Of a stretch of 64,000 nucleotides of DNA, positions 48,001 through 59,354 are shown piece by piece. Numbering within the stretch: the first letter of the stretch is position 1; each line of letters begins with the position of its first letter. The DNA comes from Alligator mississippiensis (lineage: Eukaryota > Chordata > Crocodylia > Alligatoridae). Position numbers and translations under genes: made by a program. Where the stretch lies: NCBI RefSeq assembly GCF_030867095.1, contig NC_081824.1, positions 175,344,933-175,408,932 of the forward strand, written 5' to 3'. The notes below the pieces were generated by a model. It was not told the origin of the DNA. It saw only the letters and a list, made by a program, of their open reading frames with translations, and ran no database searches.

Positions 48001-51000
48001 AAATTTGTCATGCATCTCAGTTGGAGAAACACTGCCCGAGGTCCAGATCCTCCCTGTCAGATGGCCCTTCTCTCCTGGGTGGTCTGCTGATTTTTACAGG
48101 ATTCTGCGAGGTTGGAGTCTGCTGGGGAAATTCCATGATCACCCTCCTCCTTCTGCATTATAAAGACCAAGAGTCTCTCTCCAGTCTTCCTTCTGTAAAG
48201 CTCCTCTGCTTTGCCAAGGAGACTTTCTGGGTGCAGCTTGTACCCATGCATGAGAGAGGTCTTTTGCTTGAGTTGTGGGTGGGTGTGTTACCTTCCTAGT
48301 AGACTACAGAAAGGTTCTGAAACTTTTCTAGGTGCCGTATTTGATGATTGTTATACTCGAGTTGCTCATACTGATTTACTGAACAAGTTTCAAGGGATGT
48401 GCCTTGTCATTTTTTCAGTTTCTAAAGTAACTTGTTATACACAAAGTTTGCTGCCACCTTCTCCCACTGCAGTGGGAAGGCAGTAGAGAGCTGCAGAGAG
48501 AGTACTCTGAACACCTCATTTTACCATTAGCCCCTACTGTCTCAGGCACAGTGTTCATGGGCTGTGGGGAGGTGCGGCTGGTCCCCTAGACTGGAAGGAA
48601 AGCTGATACAATTTGGGAAAGAAGAAAGTACCACAGAGAATTGCAGAAATCTTGCCTCTGCCTTCCTGGACTTGGGGAGATAAAGTTCATAGAAACAGAA
48701 GAGGGCTGAAGAGTTGTGGCCACAATAGCACTTACAACAATTTTAGCTAGAGGTTAAAGTGATAGAAGAAGTGTCATTCTGGAAGAACTGTCATCAACAT
48801 TTCCTGTCATTCCTATGTGAATCTGAAGCATTTTGTACTATGCAGCTCTGAGAAAAGGAAAAACCATGCTAAAGCTGTGACCCTCTGGCATATTTCTTGT
48901 TGAATATTTAAAAATCATTCTCAAATGGAGCTGGTGCCAGCCACCTGCTGGGTTTGAAGTGGCGCTTCTGTTACGGTGTTTCTGCACAATTGCCAGGGCT
49001 TGAAATTCAAAGTGCAGTTGTCTTGACAGAAAGGATATCAATTTGACATCACCCTAAACAACAACTTGTCTGCCATTACCCACTCCCAGAAATGAACAGA
49101 GCAGGCTGATGTTTCCTGGAGGAGGAGGGGATATAAATCAGTTTCACTAACCAAAAACTTCTTTTTGTTCCTCTCTTGTCTTCTCTCTGTGCTGCTCGTT
49201 TTCCTTGAAAAGGGAAAAGTTTATTTTTAAAACTGAGCACATCCCTCTTTGCTTTGTGTTTTCTTCCTGGCTGTGTGTCCATCCATTCAGTGGTCCTCCT
49301 CTGGCCCTTTGTCTCTTCTTTCTGGGGCACTCTCCTTGCTCTCCTCCATTCTTCTAGGGTTAGGTTTCCTTACTGGGCAGGAGGTATTTATAACAAGGTG
49401 GGCTGCTCACAAAGAACATGGTTTAAGCTGTTTAACAGGAAACAATTTCAAGCCAGAGTTCTTCTGGTACCTCTGGATTAGAAAGGGGAACCTCTGACCA
49501 GGAGAGGTTTGAGGAAATGGGAAGGTTGTTGCCTGCTACACATGACACCTGCAGTAGCACACAGGAGACGATGGTCATCACTCATCAGGGACACCCCCTG
49601 GATTGTGCTGGGGCTGTTGTTGTGAGAGAGGTTAGTGGTTGTGCTTTGAACACTTTCAGGTTTGTTGATTTAAAATCAGTTCGGGCAGAGATCTTATGAC
49701 ATTTGCTGGCAGGAGTCATATTGCAAAAATGAAGCCTCTACTGTGATTTTAATTTTGATGGACAATACTGAAGTCAAGGCAGGAAATGCCAGGACAGAGA
49801 AGGCCTTTTTCACCTGCAAGTCCATCCTCAGATACAGTGGAGTTGCATCTTACGCGGGGGTTAAGTTCTAAAGTCAGCGTGTAAGGCGAAAATCGCGTAT
49901 AGTCAAAATCACACTCAGCGCGGCGAGATGCTCACATTATGAGAGGCACACACGAACTGAGACTGACTGAAGGAACAGCAGATTCACATCTCCCATCTCA
50001 CGCTCACTCCAGGGCATACGCTTGTTGAGTGGAATGGTGGGCGGAATCACCCACACTATTAAAAATTTTTTTTTTTTTGCCGAGCGCATATAGTTGAATT
50101 CGCATAAGCTAAATGCGTGTATGATGTGACTCCACTGTAATTTCAGTGCAGTGAAAAGGAAGGGATCGCTACTTGTGGAACAGTCTGGGAGCTTGATTTT
50201 TTTTTTTTTCTTTTCCTTATCTTATCTTGCCCTGGGATCCTGGGAATTAGGCACATCTTTAAATACTTATGGATTTGCAGGGAAACCCAGTTGTCTTCAT
50301 GTTGCACCTTGCTTTCTTCCACATTTGTGGGGTATGATAGCTGTTGCCCATTTCCTTTCCAGTTAGTGTGATCTGCAGTATTGTGTGGGCAAGATGCTCT
50401 GTAGAGTGACCATCCCACTAGTCTTGCCTTTTGAGTACTGTTCCCATGGTGTACCCATGGAGATACAGAGGAAAGACAGCCAATGCCATGGTGTTGTTTC
50501 TCCATTTTGCGTTTTCTTCACTGTATCTGTGCCTGTTTCTCTCTGCTCACAGACATGGACAAGACAGTTGGGTCCTATATTGAGATGCTGTGCCTCGATG
50601 CCTTGAACCACCCACCCTCTCCGCTTAACTAAAGTAATCCATATGGTTTAGTTGTGTGTCATTGTTGCTTAATTTTGGGGTCCACCTCTGTCTGCAGCTT
50701 CTCATCTTTTTAGTAGTAGTGCACTTAAGGCTGATACTGTACAATACGACTGTGGGCTCTTTGTAATATTGTGCAAATTTTAACAGGAAGATTTGAAATC
50801 TCATAACCTTTGGTCCTTAGCATCCCACTCATTCTGAGTGGCACCACTTTTGCTTCTTGGGCTCTTGAACCATTTTCCTCTTTCAGGTAAAATATGTTTT
50901 TTCTCCTTCCTTCCTACCACCCCTTTCCTACGCTGTAATTCTTGCTATTTGTGGATCTGCTGGTACAAAGTATTAATGTTTCAATCTGCTTTCACTACCT

Positions 51001-54000
51001 CCCTTGCACATGACTTGTATGAGATGCCCTGTGTTTCAAAGAGGAAGAGACCAGAACTGTCATCCAAATTTCCATGAGGGTTTCACAGAATTTTCCCAAC
51101 AGAGTCCAAACCTACAGAGCCCTTTAAAATCAGCAGCCTACCCAGGACAGAAGGGCCATCTGACGAGGAGGATCTGGACCTCCTAGGGCAGCATTTTCTC
51201 AAACCTTGGTCTCCTGAGCTTCAGTCCTGCTGTTTAAGCATCAGTTTTACAGGCTTGGCAGTATTGAGCATCTGCATCATCCATTGAAGGAATCCATGGA
51301 AGCTGTACTTGCTTAGCATGTCTTGAGATCAAACCCATGGTTAATGTTTTTAGCTAATATTTTGTTATCACTAAATTCTTCTTAATGGATATAAAGTGGT
51401 TAAGAGAAATGTCTCATTTCTCACACTGCACATCAGCAGGTCCCCAACTGCAATCTTGTGTTATTCACTGATGTTTGCATCTGCTGTTGACCTTGGAGAT
51501 GTTTCTTGTAATTTCAGGTACCTTCTTGTGAGGATGGTCAGTGAGGCAGGGACAGGCTTCTCTTTCAACACCAGGAGACTCCGACTGCAGGATAAACTGG
51601 TTCTGCTGAGACACGATCCCTTCGGTAGGAATATGGGAAATAAAGCAACTTGCTATCTGGCAGTCATGTTCACTCTTCTCAGATGTTGAGTAGGAAAAAA
51701 TATGGATGTAACCAAATAATCTAATATAAACCAAGTAATATTTAATGTTTTGCATATTCAAACTACTGTACAACTGTTGTTTCTACCAACATTCCAGTGA
51801 AATAGGAAGGAAATATTATCTTTGTTTTATAGTAACATCAAGAAGTAGTAACCTGCTCAAGATCTCACAAGAAGTGACATAGAGATTAAAACTAAAAAAG
51901 TATTGCATGTTTTTTCTGCTCTTTTCGCTAGATTATGTTGTCCCCTGCAGAAAAGCTGTGTAGCTGTAGGGAAGTTCAGCTTGAGTTGCCTCGGGGCTTT
52001 CTAAACAAGATCAGTAACTTCTCACCACTCCTTCATAATGGGGGGGGAGGGGGTTTGCTGCCTCTATAAGTAGGGATCTACTTAATTCTTACTGAGGCAA
52101 GGGAAAAGTTGCTGGCTGCATGCAGTGCCATTTTCATGGTCTTTTTGCAGTGCCCCCCCATTGGCTTTGGCAGTCCTGCCCTTTGCTGCTGATTGGCCAA
52201 GAGGGCTGCCCTTCACTGCTGAGGGGCAGGGCTGCATGACGGGCAGTCCTCTCAGCCAGTCAGCAGTGAGGGGAGATAGGGACAATGCAGCCACTATTGT
52301 TGTTGATCGCCTTCATGCTGGTGGCTTCCCCTCACTCTTCCCAGCAGGCTCTGAGGGCAGGCCTCAGTGGCCCTGAGGACCACCAGCATTTTATTTTTTT
52401 AAAGTTTTTTTCTTTCCTGGTGATGCTTTGCCAAAATTGTGGGGACTGCCATTTTCGTGGGGTTTGCTGAAACTGCTTTTTTCCATGGTTTCTATGAAAA
52501 ACACGAGATCATAAATAGGCCAGATTCCTACATACAGGCCCCTATAAGACACTTCTTCAAGTTGCAGTTATCTGCTGTGTTCCACTTACCTTCATTCTTG
52601 CAATTAAACAGCCTGACTTACTGTACTTCTTGGGCATCTTTGGTACTTGCCAAGAGTTCTTTTCAACAACGTATCTTAGGAGGTGACGATAGAGGTGGGG
52701 GTTTCTTGGGAAAGCATCATGCTGGGACTAGTATTGCCTGGTGTTTTTGAGGGGAAGCTAAATGAGGGACACCTAAAAAAGGTGAAAGCAGGTCTGAAAT
52801 AGCATGGGAGAGTTAATAGGGATCCTAGCTGTCAGTGCAAAAACTGACAATTTGATGCTTAACTAGGGAACAAGATGATGATTAACATTTGATACATTCT
52901 GATCTGACAGCCTGAACTACTTGCATCTCTGGGAGATCCCCTTGACTGGTACCAAAGTCTGATTAAAAAAACCTGGCAGCAGAAACCATTATTCCTCCAG
53001 TGAATTTTATGTGCAAAGTGGAACCATAAACCAAACAGCAGTGGATTTAATGTTCTGGGTTGGAAAGCCAGTTTGTTAATTTCAGATATCTCTTATTGCT
53101 TGAGAATATTCCACCAAGCCGTCTGCTAGAAACCTTACTAACAACAGTGTGTTACAAAGTGGAGTTCCTAGCTCAGCAGGAGTTTTGTGGCAGACTAGCC
53201 TGAAATAGGCCATGAAATAAAAATGGGAAGTGATTTGAAATGGTGTTGTGGTTCCGATCTGGTGGAGGAAAAAATATGTCCTTGTAATCTCTTTTATGTC
53301 ACATACAAATAAAAGTGAAAAATGGAGGCATGTGTGACAAGCAGGTAAATTCGAGTCTGGTAATTCACTCATATCAGGAGAAGCATTAGGTGTAGTTTCA
53401 GCCCATATGCCCTTTCAGTACATGTTCTTTTGGTACATTGCACAAACAGCAAAACCTGCAAATAGTGAAGCTCTTCTACTGAGGTGGAATGAAAGTCCCA
53501 AACTGTTTCAGTACATCATAATGTGAAGATTGTGGTCATAGTTAGGCTCCACTGATTAGTATAGCAAAACTTATGTGGGAAGAATGATTTCACTGTTATG
53601 TATGTTGTCATGTGCATGGAGTTCTCCAAATGAAAGGGCAACGTTGGCTTCAGTGTTTATTCTTTTGACAGTTCCATATCAAACGTGCTCAACTGACAAG
53701 TGAAATGACTTTTCTAACTTTGTCCTGAGATGCTAGTCAAGCTCAAGTTGCAGCTTATTTATCACTGAAGTTTCAGGTAGTTAACCTTTCATTATCTGTA
53801 AACCAGATTAGAACCCAAATTGCTGTTCCTTAGCTGTTGGGACTCTGCGGAGCTGAGAGCAGTAGAAAGCAGGAAAAACCTATTTTTGTCCCTAGATTGA
53901 GCAGATGTGACTCAGATTAGACATGGGGAGCAGCTGCTTAGTATAAAGGTTCCATTTTCAGAGTCATTTAAATACTGATATTTATCTTCATAGGGGTAAA

Positions 54001-54255
54001 TACACTCCTGTGCAGCAAAAATTACATGCTGTAAAGGGAAGGTAGCCCTACAGTCTTTTTAAAAGCAAGTTGGCCAACAACAGAACTGTGTCAATCATCA
54101 GTCATTCTGTATTTATTTAAGCACTGTGACCAGCAGGACTGGTCTGACTTTTTTTGGTAAATTTTAACATCTGAGTTTTCTTACCTGCTTGTTTTTTCTC
54201 TCCAGTGAACAAACATGTCCTCTTCAAAGAGAAGAAAAAAATCCGCTCCATCTGA
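45052..54255 (+). CDS. MRPL33: Mitochondrial ribosomal protein L33, four coding exons
   Basis: Exons 45052-45073, 47130-47148, 51518-51624 and 54206-54255 join in frame to 198 nt, giving 65 residues plus TGA. The length equals human MRPL33 and the alignment needs no gaps: MFLTVAALAKKKSKY at the N-terminus, [18 protein letters not shown] in the middle and KEKKKIRSI at the end. The protein belongs to the bacterial L33 family (bL33m) and is part of the large subunit of the mitochondrial ribosome; it is made in the cytosol and imported. All junctions follow GT-AG. The start is the only ATG matching the conserved MFL start. Introns of about 2.1, 4.4 and 2.6 kb hold CR1, hAT, Tigger-like and MIR-like insertions. 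Downstream lies RBKS in opposite orientation, as in mammals. Confidence 0.96.
45137..45235 (+). promoter_or_regulatory. E-box and ZNF143-type motif in MRPL33 intron 1
   Basis: CACGTG at 45137-45142 and ACTACAACTCCCAGCGGGC at 45213-45231, a close match to the ZNF143/Staf SBS consensus (ACTACAATTCCCAGCATGC). ZNF143 sites sit at many housekeeping promoters, close to the transcription start. Confidence 0.6.
45240..46810. other. MRPL33 intron 1, nothing further recognised
   Basis: A GC-rich stretch at about 45690-46010, with repeated ccatg/gcgtgg-type words, gives several overlapping open frames; I do not recognise it. No exon-like sequence. Confidence 0.4.
46819..47025 (-). mobile_element. CR1 LINE 3' end in MRPL33 intron 1, reverse
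   Basis: Reverse complement of a CR1 tail: tagaatcatagaccattagg, cagggacctcaggaggtcat, ctagtccaacccttgctgct, then diverged coding sequence. It lies about 105 bp before exon 2. Confidence 0.92.
47130..47148 (+). CDS. MRPL33: MRPL33 coding exon 2, 19-nt microexon
   Basis: TGGCCAAGAAAAAATCAAA, between acceptor ctgcaaaaag and donor gtaagt, after a long pyrimidine-rich tract. It completes the CTG codon of exon 1 and supplies LAKKKS plus two bases of the next Lys codon. Without it the downstream frame is lost, and the human protein has the matching residues FAKSKSK. Confidence 0.92.
47597..47750 (+). mobile_element. Non-autonomous hAT element (family B) in MRPL33 intron 2
   Basis: 154 bp with clean inverted ends CAGGGGTTTTCAACC and GGTTGAAAACCCCTG, flanked by 8-mers CTCTAGAG (47589-47596) and ATCTAGAG (47751-47758), a 7-of-8 target duplication. 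G/C-run interior, noncoding. Confidence 0.9.
47760..49830. other. MRPL33 intron 2, nothing further recognised
   Basis: No exon or clear repeat; short open frames only. Confidence 0.4.
49835..50137. mobile_element. Tigger/pogo-like MITE in MRPL33 intron 2
   Basis: Ends CAGTGGAGTTGCATCTTACG and (inverse) CAGTGGAGTCACATCATACA, agreeing at about 18 of 22 positions, flanked by TA on both sides. 303 bp, noncoding, with CpG-bearing words such as taaggcgaaaatcgcgtata. The TA target and CAGTGGAG-type end fit Tc1/mariner superfamily, pogo/Tigger branch. Confidence 0.78.
50140..51500. other. MRPL33 intron 2, 3' part
   Basis: No repeat bounded and no alternative exon recognised. Confidence 0.4.
51518..51624 (+). 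CDS. MRPL33: MRPL33 coding exon 3
   Basis: 107 nt between acceptor gtaatttcag and donor gtagga. It encodes the family core [16 protein letters not shown], then [19 protein letters not shown], nearly identical to the human core [18 protein letters not shown]. The last base G completes a Val codon with exon 4. Confidence 0.97.
51795..51890. repeat. MIR/CORE-SINE-like trace in MRPL33 intron 3
   Basis: aataggaaggaaatattatc, tttgttttatagtaacatc and acctgctcaagatctcacaa resemble a strongly diverged MIR core and tail. Confidence 0.4.
51895..54195. other. MRPL33 intron 3, nothing further recognised
   Basis: A GC-rich patch with inverted and repeated words lies at 52110-52270 (cagtcctgccctttgctgct, gctgattggccaagaggg). 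No exon recognised. Confidence 0.4.
54206..54255 (+). CDS. MRPL33: MRPL33 coding exon 4 and stop
   Basis: Acceptor ttttctctccag, then [16 protein letters not shown] and TGA at 54253-54255; the human end is RVLFVEKKKIRSL. The 3' UTR continues into unbounded sequence. An ATTAAA at 54526-54531 is a candidate polyadenylation signal. Confidence 0.96.
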
Positions 54256-55690
54256 ACAGCGACTTCTAAATAGACTTGATTTATTCACAAGGAGGACTAT
54301 GTGGGGGAGGGGGAGCATTGCTGATTCAGAAATCCTGCAGCCTGGGCTAAAAAAGAGAGGAAGTGGACTGGGACTGCCACCTCCTGTGATTTGAAGGCCA
54401 TTGTGAATAAGAACAATGTAGACAGACAATATTCCTAGTGTCTGTACGTAGATCATCACATCAACATTTATTTATCTTTTGAGTTATTTTTATAGTCATT
54501 GATTATAAAAGAGAAAAAGAAAAAAATTAAATAGATTCCATTGTCTGTGTTTTCCATTGTGAAATTGTCTGCAATTAGCAAAGAAACAACCATCAACTTT
54601 TAATTGCCATATGAAACATTTTCCACAGCGGGACCTCCATGTAAGGGTTGCCAGAGACGTTATAATCCACCTTCCGTGGACAGAAAAGTAATGGGTTGTC
54701 ATTTGTAAGGGTGGTGGGGGCAGAGTACTGGTTCTTGCCTAGATAAGGGAGGAACAAGAGCTACTTGGAAAAGCAAAAGGACCTTTACATGCTTTTTCAC
54801 TTACGAATTTATGTCCGAAAAGGCAGAGGGTAAATCTCTAACTGGCTTCCTGCCTAGTCTTGTTTCTTGACTTGCCGGCTCACTTGGATTTCTGGCCAAA
54901 AAAACCAGACTAAGCATCTTGTCCCCTTTAAAAATGTTTGTTTCTGGTGGGACGCTGAGCGATTAATGGGTCAAAAAGTAAATTTAGCCCATGGGAGGGA
55001 AGGCTTTCTCAACACCTTCCTAGAAACAAAGAACCTCAGCTAGTGGACAAAGCATGGAACCCACTGCAAGCCTTTGGCAGAAAAGCACTGTCAGCGTACA
55101 CTACATGGCTTAGCATGCAGAACTTTGTTGCATGCTGAGCAGTATATGGAAGAGCTGACACTGCTCATGGGAATGTGTGGTCTCCAGATAGTCAGTGAGG
55201 TACACTGGAGTTCCTTCTAGGCTATGGCACTTGCAGCTAATGGCAGGAACAAGGATTTTTTGTGGAAACTCATGATTATTGTGTGAGCTTTGCATTTTAA
55301 TGGTCTTGCCAGCTGGAAGTACTGAAGCTTCAATAGTATAGATTTAGTTACTGGAGAGCACGGAGAAGCTATGGAAGACACCACAGAATTTAAGAGCTTA
55401 ATAACTTCACTTACCCTTACTGACATCTCTAGTATTTGGTACTGTTCTGCACAATGGCAACTACTCTCATGGGAGTGTGTGGATGGTACCAGGGATAGAG
55501 TTGTGATTGTCTGAAAGACTTGGTCCCTAGTGGGACTAACAAAATATTTGATTGAGAAGGGAATAAACTTTTCTGCTCCCCTCATTTACAGTTGGACTTT
55601 CTCAGGAAAAGCAGTTTGCCAGTGTACAGTCTTGAAAATCAGTTTGCCTGGGTTGAGGGAAAATTACAATCTGAATTTGACAGCACAAAT
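54256..55690. other. Convergent 3' region between MRPL33 and RBKS
   Basis: 1.4 kb between the two stop codons, holding both 3' UTRs. On the + strand ATTAAA lies at 54526; on the - strand AATAAA corresponds to 54467-54472. If both are used, the two transcripts overlap at their 3' ends. No repeat recognised. Confidence 0.45.
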
Positions 55691-55864
<174 letters not shown>

Positions 55865-57655
55865 CTAGAATAAAACCACACAGAGTTAGGCATATTCCTA
55901 CAGAACAAATGTTCAGATATGCTTACTGGAAATGCAAAAAATAAAATGCCTTTCAATGCAACTGAGAACTGGGGTCGGGAAATGCTAGTGTGGCTAACTG
56001 GAATGGGCTTTGTTTCTTTTTTCCCTTGTAACTTCCATGAAATACCACAAGATAAGATTGCTACCTCTTGTCCCACTCTCCTTATAACATATAAGGGTAT
56101 GCAGTATAACGTGGCACTTGCTTGATAAGGGGAAAACAGGAATATAAATACCAGTGCACTGTGGTTGGCCGAGAATGTTGGTAACAGCTTTGCTTTTGAA
56201 ACTTCCTCTCATTTGAGTGCCCGATTTTGATTTCTCAACCTTTAGTGTTTCATTAATGCTGTTTTTTTCTACTTTAACTTCTGTTTTTCATAAAGGGCAG
56301 TGGTATAAAGAAGAGAGGGAAGGAGAAGACTTGAGCTATGTGGGTTGTAAATTCCTAGTTGCAGAATGATGCAGAATCTAGCCATCCTTTGCTGTGAGGT
56401 TTTTATAACTGAAGCTGCACATTGCATGCACTGCTTATGTTGCTGTAACCCCTGGGGTAAGCTTGCTTGTGGTAGCTCATAAAGGAATGAGTGTCTTCTA
56501 ACTAAGCTCTGGGTTACCAGCTATCTACATGGAAGGAAAAAGTGTTAGTTTTGAGTAGTTTATAAGCCAGCTGAGCTCCACAAAGGGACTCTTGCCACTT
56601 GTGTCCTCCCCAGAAGCCACCAGTTTTGCCATGAACTGACCTTGCCAGTGCTTCTAGTATTAATTATTGTTTTGCTAATTGCAGAATCCATAATGTTATG
56701 AACTACACTAGGGCTGAATTAAAAATGAATTTGAGTTTTCCATAGCACAGTGCATCTGTCTTCATCCCTGCCTTGATGGCTAAAGCCAGATTGAGACAAC
56801 CCCATGCTGGGATGGTAATGTCAAAAAGAAGTCATGCTAACACTTTTACAACTTCAAAAGCCCTCAAATAGATGCTGGCAAAAATGTTCTCCTGCTTGTA
56901 CAGTTTACATTATTTAAGCAAGTGGTGCAAGCTCTATGTGTACTTGGGAAGGATTTCCCACACACACCTTTCCAAGTATAGACTTGACCTAAGGCACCTG
57001 AGATGAGGGCACGTTTCTGGCTTGAACACAACTTCTGACTAACTGGAAACTGGGGATGGGAAGAAACATAATTTTCTTTTCTCTTGTGCTCTGATGGTTG
57101 CCATTATTTTCCTTCACATTAAAAGAGGAAAAAGAAATCACCCTTGAGACCAACTGTAATGATACCAGACTCAGAGATGTTTGCTGGTAAAACAGTAGCT
57201 GAAAAAGGAGGGTAGAATGGCTGTTGGAAATCAGCCCCCCAACACAGTAGCCCTGGGAAATGAACTTTGGCAGTCCCACATATTCTCCTAGTCAGCAGTG
57301 GCTGTTTCAGGCAGGCACCTTTCCTTAATGCATGCCCTGGTCTGAACCTGAATCTTGGCTGCTTCGCTCCTGCATTGCTTTCAGTGTCTCTAATTCAGCA
57401 CAATGCAAAACCACAATCCAGCCAATCGCAAGCTAGTAACAATAGTTACATTTTATAAGGTAAGGATAGCATCACCTGTGTCAACAGTGTTTTCTGTCTA
57501 AACAGAAAGCTGTCAGATTAAGGTTTTATGGCTTTCTGTTCCGTCTTTTTGTCTCTGCTCTGGTTTCTATAGTGCTACTGCAATGGCAGGTGGAGCTGAA
57601 GCAGGTGATGATGGTTAAGCACTGCTAGTTGCTTTTGTCCTGTACCAAAGGCAAA
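55865..57655 (-). other. RBKS intron sequence (inferred), no repeat seen
   Basis: Upstream of the last RBKS exon on the - strand. No second RBKS exon recognised. Confidence 0.5.
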
Positions 57656-57663
57656 CTGTAGAT

Positions 57664-57865
57664 CAGCGTTTCCCAACTGGTGTGCCGTCAGACATTACTG
57701 GATGGGCCACGGAATCTGGGGGGGCGTGGCTCCAGCCAGTGCCGCCACTGCAGCCTTGTGCCACTGGTGTGCCCCAGCCAGCCCCGCACTGCCACTGCCC
57801 CCCTCCCACTCCCGGTTCCACGTCTGGCTGGTATGCCGTGGGATGAAAAATGTTGGGAAACACTG
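57664..57865. mobile_element. Non-autonomous hAT element with perfect target duplication
   Basis: Ends CAGCGTTTCCCAAC and GTTGGGAAACACTG enclose 202 bp; CTGTAGAT flanks both sides exactly (57656-57663, 57866-57873). The GC-rich interior with gtgtgccg words is noncoding. Confidence 0.9.
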
Positions 57866-57874
57866 CTGTAGATG

Positions 57875-59230
57875 ATCTTGGGCTCCTCTTAGATTATAAA
57901 ATATAATCTATGAAAGTATTAACGAGCAAATTGAAACAATTTTCCAACTACTGTTACATGCAGCAGAGGCGAAACATGAACAGAAAGATCTGTCTCTGCT
58001 GCTCAGGCTGCAATGCTAAGAATAGAAAACGGTTGTTTTTAAATCAAGTCATCATTCTTACAGTGATTGCTTGGGTAATGCAACATGCCAATTAAGCATT
58101 TTAATGAAGAGCACTCAAAACAAGCAACATCAAACTGCCCATTTCACATATGGCAGTGTTAGAGGATTATCTGCCAGAGAAGATTCTTCAATGTCAAGGT
58201 TGTCACTGTAATTTTTTAAATATAATCTACAACGGTTATGTCATTGATTACTCCTGAACCAAAGGACAATTAGTTCTAGCAGTTCTAGAGACAATTAGTT
58301 CTAGCAGCTGGAAAAGCCAATTCTCTCAAAGTCATTGTGCATTTCCAGTTATGGGATGGTGGCCTAATGTTCCTGGGGTTTGTGAAGCCTCTTTGCAGAC
58401 ACCTTGTTTCTTGAGGATGCAAGGGTCCCCCTTACTGATGTGGAATGACAGATGAAAAGGAGAGCTAAGTGTAGACTATGATGCCAACTGGATACAGGAA
58501 GGTTTTCCAATGTTCTTTACAGACGAGAAGGCAGCAAAATGGTTGGACAATGCACTCCCAGAAGCTCAGGTGATCAACATCCCTTGGGAGCATAATGGAG
58601 CTTCTCTAGCTACTCTCTCACAAAGGGTTCCTGGTGCTTAAAGCACCAAAGGGCAGTGTCACATCACTGAACTCAAAGAAGCAACTCCCAAAGCTCAGCA
58701 GTTATGGGGAAATAAACTTGATCTGTGTAGGATGCTTTCAAACTGGGAACAACCACACAGGTCTTGGAAACATTTGGTATGCAGGCTGTTCCAATCTGTC
58801 TCCAGGGACAGTGCAGGAAGGTAGCTGTATGGACAAGTAGTCAAAATTCATTTCCAAGTCAGGAAGGGAACCAATTCAATTTAAACAGTAACTGCAATAA
58901 AAATATTTTTTTTGCTTAAAGAAACCTATTTATCCAACACTTCCCTGAATGCTCTCTGTCCAGTGTGTTGTGACTGAAGCCTATATAATAGTATCATTTG
59001 GTCTAGAGAACTAGAGAGATAATGGGACCCAGAGGGACTACACCTCATCTACCTGGCTTAAAACAAAATTGAGATTACTCAAGATCCAGGCTAACAAGTG
59101 GTTAATTCTGTACCTTTCAGAATCTACTATAAGCAAATACAAAATGTGCTCCTCGTAAATGTTGGGTTTTGAGCGGACCATCAAGGTATGCAGCACTCTA
59201 CCTCCCATTCTCTTCTAAGAAAAATATGGA
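57875..59230. other. RBKS intron sequence (inferred), nothing recognised
   Basis: A 17-bp-scale tandem (acaattagttctagcag, twice) lies near 58268-58307. No exon seen. Confidence 0.4.
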
Positions 59231-59239
59231 CTTACTATG

Positions 59240-59350
59240 TAGTAGTAATACTTTGCACTGTACAGCTCTTTTTCCAAGAACTGCAAAGCCGTTTGCAAAT
59301 GTTAGCACATTAATCCTCCCACCCACTCTCCCACCAACAGTTTATTCCTC
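59240..59350. repeat. MIR/CORE-SINE-like fragment
   Basis: tagtaatactttgcactgta, aactgcaaagccgtttgcaa, atgttagcacattaatcctc follow MIR-type order. Confidence 0.5.
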
Positions 59351-59354
59351 TACC

